From Takakia lepidozioides (Eukaryota > Streptophyta > Takakiopsida > Takakiales > Takakiaceae), in contig CM060734.1 in the NCBI GenBank assembly GCA_030704615.1, forward strand, positions 43,974,042 through 44,038,041: 64,000 nt of DNA, written 5' to 3'. Positions 58,451-64,000 of the stretch are shown one piece after another. Both the position numbers and the translations under genes were made by a program. Within the stretch, counting starts at the first letter, position 1; every line of letters begins with the position of its first letter. The notes below the pieces were generated by a model. The model was not told the origin of the DNA. It worked only from the letters and a program-made list of their open reading frames with translations, and ran no database searches.

Positions 58451-61419
58451 CACTAAGTTGAAGTCTGCCGAATCAAGGAGTAGATGGACTCCCAGACCTC
58501 CTGCTTCTCCTCATTCCAGGTAAAAGGTTGATCGGGAGGACCCATCAATGCCACCAATTTCATAAGAGTTTGGATGGCAAATATGAGAAGCAAAATCTCT
58601 CCTCTACCAGAAGGAGGATCATATTGGGCCATGTTTGTCCTAAAATAGTGGGCTATGAAGTTTTAATCATGAACCCATTTCATTGCAAAAGAAAACAAGG
58701 GAACCATTTGTGAAACTTTTGAACACTACATGAATGAAACATAAATTGGAAGCTTTGATCAGTGTTCCAAGTGAGCACCATTCTACGTACCTTCTTAAAT
58801 AGTCACCACTCTTCAATATTTGGCATCTTGGAGCCTTTGTGTGCACACAGACAACCGAGCTTGGACGAGTCTGGTCAAAAGTCTTCCTTTCCAAAGGGAA
58901 TATAGGTTTTGAAACCATTGTTGCAAAAGTTGCACGACTGTTACTCTTATACTTCACAGTAGTAGTTTAAAAAGTCTTGATCCACACATCCAAGCCAATA
59001 TTTTGCTTGTCAACTTGTGGAGAGAACATACTTGAACCAAGTTTGGCTTCAACACAAGGTAGGCTCTGGAGCCCAAGACAGATGGAAGTTGGGCCACTGA
59101 AGTTCTTGATCTAGATAGTGACAATTATGTGTCAGCATTGGAACCTGGTTGGGGTGCTTGGGTATGCTACAGAGGTCACTGGTCAAGACAATTGTGGGAC
59201 AAGCATGTGTGGATTGGAGGAAAATCACTTTCCCAGCAACTCGGGACATCTAAAAGTACTTGACAAAATAGAGTGGGTAGGCCTTTGAGTGACCGCCTTG
59301 TCATCAGAGATGGGATAGGCGCCATGAGTCATGCAAAGGTGTAGACTATGTCATTCAATCTTTAACCATGAAAAGACATTTCCAGCATTGCTGCACTGAC
59401 ATGAAGTCAGGTGTCATCATCACATCCGCTTTCCCTTCTTCTCTCCTTTTAAGTCATGCCGCACTGAGATGAAACTGAGATGGACGTAAAGACTTTGGTC
59501 TCAACAAGAAGGATAACATGTTATGGATGTTAGTATGATCATAGAGGTGACCTGGACTGATGCACTATATCTTCCAATTGGAAATGACATATCTGTTTTA
59601 CCAGTCACCAATTAAATGGATGGGATGGTGGGACAGGATGAAACTTTGTGAGACAAATCCCTTTCCCTTTGCCACAAGGACTATATGGTTTCTCAAGTTG
59701 TGGATGGTTTCATTGAGGATCTACAATGGCCCCCAGATGATTGCCAATGCAAGGTCTAACCCACACACTGGGGATAATTTTGTAGACTGAAAGGCCGCAA
59801 AGAAATAGAACTTACAAGTGAGTTATTCCCCCTTGTGCTAAATTTTCAACAATGGCAAGGAAAACAAACTAAAGTGTTGTCCTCGGAGCCAGGAAAGCTC
59901 AAAAAGTCTAGTTTGGCTAGTTCCTAAGTTTGGACCAGGTGTCAACCCAGTTATCAACCAGGATATTGAAGAGCCAATCCACCGGGTCCGAAATATTAAA
60001 TACCGGATCTTAAAAGATAGCCAATGGGTATGAGAATTCGGAAAAATATTTCGACCGCCTGGTGTAGTACTGGGCCAACACTTGCTTCAAAATTAATTAC
60101 CAGCCTTGGCATTTGACTGTGTTCATGATAACGGGAACTGTCGGTTATGTAAAACCAAACCAATTGACATAATTGGGTCCTAAGGGTATTATACAGATGT
60201 GAGAACCTGCCCACAGGGTGGTCTTCACTACTTGGAGGGAAGAAATATTTGTGGGTATTATTGCCTCGGATCCTCAATGCAAGTAGAACCCTCAGCAGAT
60301 AACTTTTAATATAGATGGGATTGAGTAGGAAACCCTTGCTCACTTGGGACATTCTAACTCTCTTAGGGGCATTTGCTGTGCTAGCTGTAGAACACTTTGT
60401 AGTGTAAAGAACATTTGGCCCCACTGTGTCACCGTCAGAATATTGTCTTCAGGCACCCGTACATCAGGCAATTACAATCTCCTCTTCCTCTCTGCATCTG
60501 GTTATTGTTCAAAGGTAGGCTTCCCGCCCTGAGGAAAGCCAAAAAGCAAATGCAAGATGAAACTCGTTTTGCCGTCATTTTGGTGCTATTTTGAGTTTGG
60601 TCTTGTCTTTTTTTTGCTTGTATTTTAATCCCCTGCTCTTTTGACATTTATTGCACTTCAACTTCTCTTTTGGCCAAACTGACCTAACTCACCCTCCATC
60701 CCCTGGACTTAACCGATAACTTTATTGTAATAAACAGAAGGAGATGTTATTAGTTTCCCAAAATTTGAAGCAACTGGTTCAGTGATGGAAAAAACCAAAT
60801 TATCACCCAACATTGGTAAGGTTTTATTCTGTGTACGTTATCAAGTCCTTATGTGGTAGGTTAAAACAGTTTATTGGGGTAAGGACCCCTTCGGTTGTGA
60901 GAGCATCATGGAGAAAAGAGGAGGGGTTTGTGCATGATCAATATAACTAGGTTGTCAATTTAAGTTTTCGTCATAATTTTATTTTTATTTTTATTTTATT
61001 TTTTCATAAGGGGGTATTGAATGGTTACCGTCAGCCACATGGCCACTTGTCCATCCACACACTTAATTAATGTATAGGTTGTTTGTTATGCAGGTCATCA
61101 TCTGTAAAACCAGAGGGTAGCCACTATGGTGGGTCTTCTAATAAGTCCATAATTTCTTTGTTGAAATGCTATATGTCGTCTATACGTCTTTGACTTAATT
61201 GTTTCATCCAACCAGTCACAGCACTACCCTCTCCTATGACCCCCCATTTTCTGGATAAGTTGTAGGAGCAGGTATTTTGTGTCCACTACATAATTTATGG
61301 ACCCTTGATTGATCATGAATCAAGGATTATATTGCGGTCGTCTTTTATTTGTAATGAAATACACAAATGGATGGTCACACATATTCATTGCCAAATATAG
61401 AAGCCAAATATTGACTTAT
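58451..61419. other. Gap of about 3 kb; no gene recognised
   Basis: The minus frame at 59996-60424 (142 codons) is the longest and has no motif I can name. T-rich runs occur near 60980-61010. Confidence 0.35.
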
Positions 61420-62290
61420 CATTGTTGTTGGTATAATCGAGGTCATAGGGTAGTATGTTGGTACGTTTACGCTGAATACAAATCCTCTTGTTTTATGCGC
61501 AATACAAGCCCTCGTCTTGTTGTTTGGAGAAGTCAAGGTCATAGGTACATTGGTAGTTTCACATTGAATACAATTTTTTATTTTTTATTTTTTATTTTTT
61601 TAACAAAACAAAAGTTTGGATTGTTGTAGTCATAGATACCTAAGTATTAACGACAATTCACATGTTGTTTTTTCTTTTGTTTTTCTAGGTGATTATTTTA
61701 TTAAAACCAAGGTCAAAGGTACATTTTCACATTGAATACAATTTTTATGTGTTGGCTTTTGTGTTGAAGTCGTCGTGGTCGTAGATACAAGACTAATGTC
61801 AACAAACACAATAGCCAAAAAAAAAGGTTTGTTTCTTAGGTTATTGTTTATAACATGGCCAACAGGTACATTGATATTTTCACAGAACTAGTGTTGATTT
61901 CGATTAACGTCAATGTTATAAAGTATGGTGTTTTGCCCCAAATATAAAGCCCCAGATTTTCACATAACATTATTTTATTCAAGTCAAGTCATCGTGATAG
62001 ACGTTGGGTAAAGTCCTAGATATCATGCGTGTTTTCATGGAAGTTAAACCCCAGATGATCGTACAAATTTATTCTTACTCAAGTCAACTTGGTCGTACTA
62101 AGGAGTCTGGTCATGTTTTCATCTCAAACATTAAACTTTTTAAATTTATTTTTCAGTGAAGGTCAAGTGTGTCCACTTGTAACCACTAGATGTTATTGAG
62201 GTCAAGGCCATAGGTATGTTGATGTTCCAGCCCCAGATTTATTGAAGCCAAGATAGACATGTTAATATTTTTATCCTAAATAATACAGTA
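61420..62290 (+). repeat. Degenerate tandem repeat, period roughly 80-130 bp
   Basis: The phrases 'aaggtcataggtacatt', 'tttcacattgaatacaa' and 'gtcgtagatac' recur six or more times with heavy drift. A low-complexity 'ttttttattttttattttt' lies at 61569-61600. Confidence 0.55.
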
Positions 62291-62625
62291 CCTCGGGTAT
62301 GCTATACTAGTCGAGGTATTGGTATTGCGTCCACTGTAACAACTATGTAATACTAGCTGGTATGAGTACAACACAAATTTTTTAAATTTATGGGTGGTAT
62401 GAATAATGCAGTAATGTTGGTTCATGACCTCACATAAACTCGATATTGCAAGGAGTTTAGTATCAGCCTGTTCCTAGTTCGGGTCTGGTATTAGCTCTAC
62501 AACTCAAAATGGCTCACAAAAACTGTACCAATGTTTAGCTCGGAATGTAAATAAAATCATATTAAATTTTCATGTGCAGAGCTGAATGCAAGCAATTGAA
62601 TAATGTCCTTATAATCAAATAAACT
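62290..62625 (-). repeat. Dispersed repeat with TACCAG words, copy B
   Basis: The reverse complement matches 34178-34515 in several ordered blocks. Related words ('ataccagc', 'ggtattaa') continue near 63050-63110, so more diverged pieces may follow. Confidence 0.55.
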
Positions 62626-63359
62626 CCTCATGAATTGTCAGTTTCAATAACGAAACCACTAGGTGTCCATAAAGCGGATGGAAATGGATCATTTGAATTC
62701 TTGAAATAGAGTTGAAATAATCCATCCTCCATTGGTTCTCCAATTTTTGCTTAGGAATTTTTTCCCTAACTACGGATTCATATTAGTCTCTAAACCCTAG
62801 ATGCACACATGAAAAAATATATGGAGTCATGCCAAATTGCTTGAATCAATGCATCCAGATGCCGGTTTTGATTCACTCCGGAAAAAATGGGTTGGCAGAA
62901 AAACTTTATAATCTTCAAAATTGAACGGTGACATTGTCTCATTTTTGGTATGGTAGTATGTTTATTATGTATCCATGAACTTATAAGGTTCATTTCACAG
63001 GATAGTTCATGGTAGGTCTGTAGCAATGTTGTACTGATATCAGACTTTTAAAATACCAGCCGGGTCCAAGTCTTGAGGGGGTTCAAAATTTGAGCAGCGG
63101 TATGGTCCTAGGTATTAAAGAACAAGGTTTTCACAAATAGAATATTGGTATAAGTATTGCCTTTTTGAGAAATTGGCATATGGTTTTAATAGCAAGATAT
63201 AGCATTTTGAAATATTAGGAATATCAACCCGGATATATATATATAGCACGGGCGGGCCCCGCCAGTACGACCCTTGGGGTGAGCTCATAAGCCCACCGCC
63301 GATTCACCGGGTCAGTGAGATTCTGAAATTTTTCTAAGTCCTTGTTAATCTACTGTGGC
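62626..63359. other. Gap; no gene recognised
   Basis: AT-rich, with only short frames. It ends in a GC-rich patch near 63250. Confidence 0.4.
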
Positions 63360-63540
63360 GGACCTTTTAGCGGACTGGGCAGACCCTCCAACAGACCGAC
63401 TCCAACCTTCTAGCAGACCCTCCAGACCGACGAGCGGACTGACACCTTTCCAACAGACTGGGCAGACCCTTTCCAGCAGACCCTCCAAGCAGACCGAGCA
63501 AACCCCCCTCCAGCAGACCGGCTTGGACCCTTCGACAAAA
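63360..63540 (+). repeat. Minisatellite of about 17-22 bp, 'cagacc(c)tccagcagac'
   Basis: Words such as 'cagaccctcc', 'agcagacc' and 'ccaacagac' recur about ten times. A related word 'agcagaccggcttg' appears twice, near 63513 and 63700. The repeated Gly-Leu-Leu-Glu text on the minus strand is a by-product of the repeat. Confidence 0.75.
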
Positions 63541-63851
63541 TATATATTTAATAACACACCTTACTACCTCGGTACAACATAACAAGATTTGAATGCCACA
63601 CCTCGTGTTTACCATTCATTGCACTTAACCACCACACTACCCACCAACCTACAAACCCTTGCAATAACTAATGTTTTATGTGCATATTGTGGGCCCAAGC
63701 AGACCGGCTTGCCGGACGGACCCAACAAGCAGATTGGCGGGGATTGGCAAGTCCGGGTAGGGGCGCTCCCACCCTCCCCTCTGCCACACGCGGGCTTCGC
63801 CGCAGCCACATGTGCGGGCATTCATGACCCCATTATTGTTAAATGAGAAAC

Positions 63852-63869
63852 ATATATATATATATATAT
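63852..63869 (+). repeat. (TA)n microsatellite
   Basis: An uninterrupted run of alternating A and T. Confidence 0.9.
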
Positions 63870-64000
63870 TGCAACATACAGAATCAAGAAGATCCGGAAT
63901 TTCAATTGTGAAGATTTTCTGTTTATGTTTGTTTTGTTTTGCAACATCCTTCATATCTGAAAAGGTACGGTCGAAAAGGTACCAATAAGCTACAAATATA

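Noticed and set aside
59996-60424. 142-codon minus frame as a retroelement gene
   Set aside because: No reverse-transcriptase, integrase or gag motif could be found in it.
63345-63615. Minus frames rich in GLLEG/GLLER repeats
   Set aside because: They are produced by the short minisatellite; the opposite strand is open too.

Overview
This window looks like repeat-rich nuclear DNA of a land plant. The coding sequences that can be recognised are plant families: an STP-type monosaccharide transporter, a Kelch-repeat F-box protein of the KMD type, a membrane-anchored SAM-dependent methyltransferase of a plant-specific type, and a multi-exon coiled-coil protein with a finger like the zf-XS finger of SGS3. 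Introns have GT/AG borders and are short to moderate (65 to about 860 bp). I cannot place the species. A non-flowering land plant (moss, liverwort, lycophyte or fern) is my inference from the unusual mix of transposons, not something the sequence proves.

Only three protein-coding genes look intact. They are the zf-XS-like coiled-coil gene (13.5-16.9 kb, minus, eight exons whose phases all agree), the single-exon KMD-like F-box gene (24.7-25.9 kb, minus, with a TATA box) and the methyltransferase gene (54.4-57.1 kb, plus, four exons, 455 residues). They are far apart and nothing suggests they act together. The rest is transposons, tandem repeats and decayed coding sequence.

Layout from left to right. 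0-1.2 kb: 5' end of a Copia LTR retrotransposon reading leftwards, with a short LTR and a primer-binding site that fits half-tRNA(iMet) priming. 1.3-3.4 kb: broken sugar-transporter gene ending at that retrotransposon. 4.2 kb: hAT-type MITE; a sister copy is at 19.9 kb and a decayed one at 26.6 kb. 5.3-8.9 kb: tandem repeats. 9.7-10.5 kb: decayed duplications. 11.0-11.7 kb: a 300-bp hairpin and a Copia protease fragment. 13.5-16.9 kb: coiled-coil gene. 20.6-21.0 kb: pogo/Tigger-like MITE. 24.7-26.1 kb: F-box gene. 28-30 kb: satellite array with retroposons inserted in it. 32.4 kb: a 61-bp-arm hairpin. 34-37 kb: repeats and AT-rich DNA. 37.7-42.4 kb: a complete piggyBac element with perfect TIRs and TTAA duplications and a nearly full transposase. 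44.1-49.9 kb: two 5'-truncated LINEs of one family, back to back. 54.4-57.1 kb: methyltransferase gene. 57.2-58.5 kb: remnant of a transposase-like gene on the opposite strand. 61-64 kb: degenerate tandem repeats.

The most notable item is the piggyBac element. This superfamily is best known from animals and I regard a structurally complete copy in a plant genome as unusual. The zf-XS-like gene and the 32.4-kb hairpin are the next best leads, because both could relate to small-RNA pathways.
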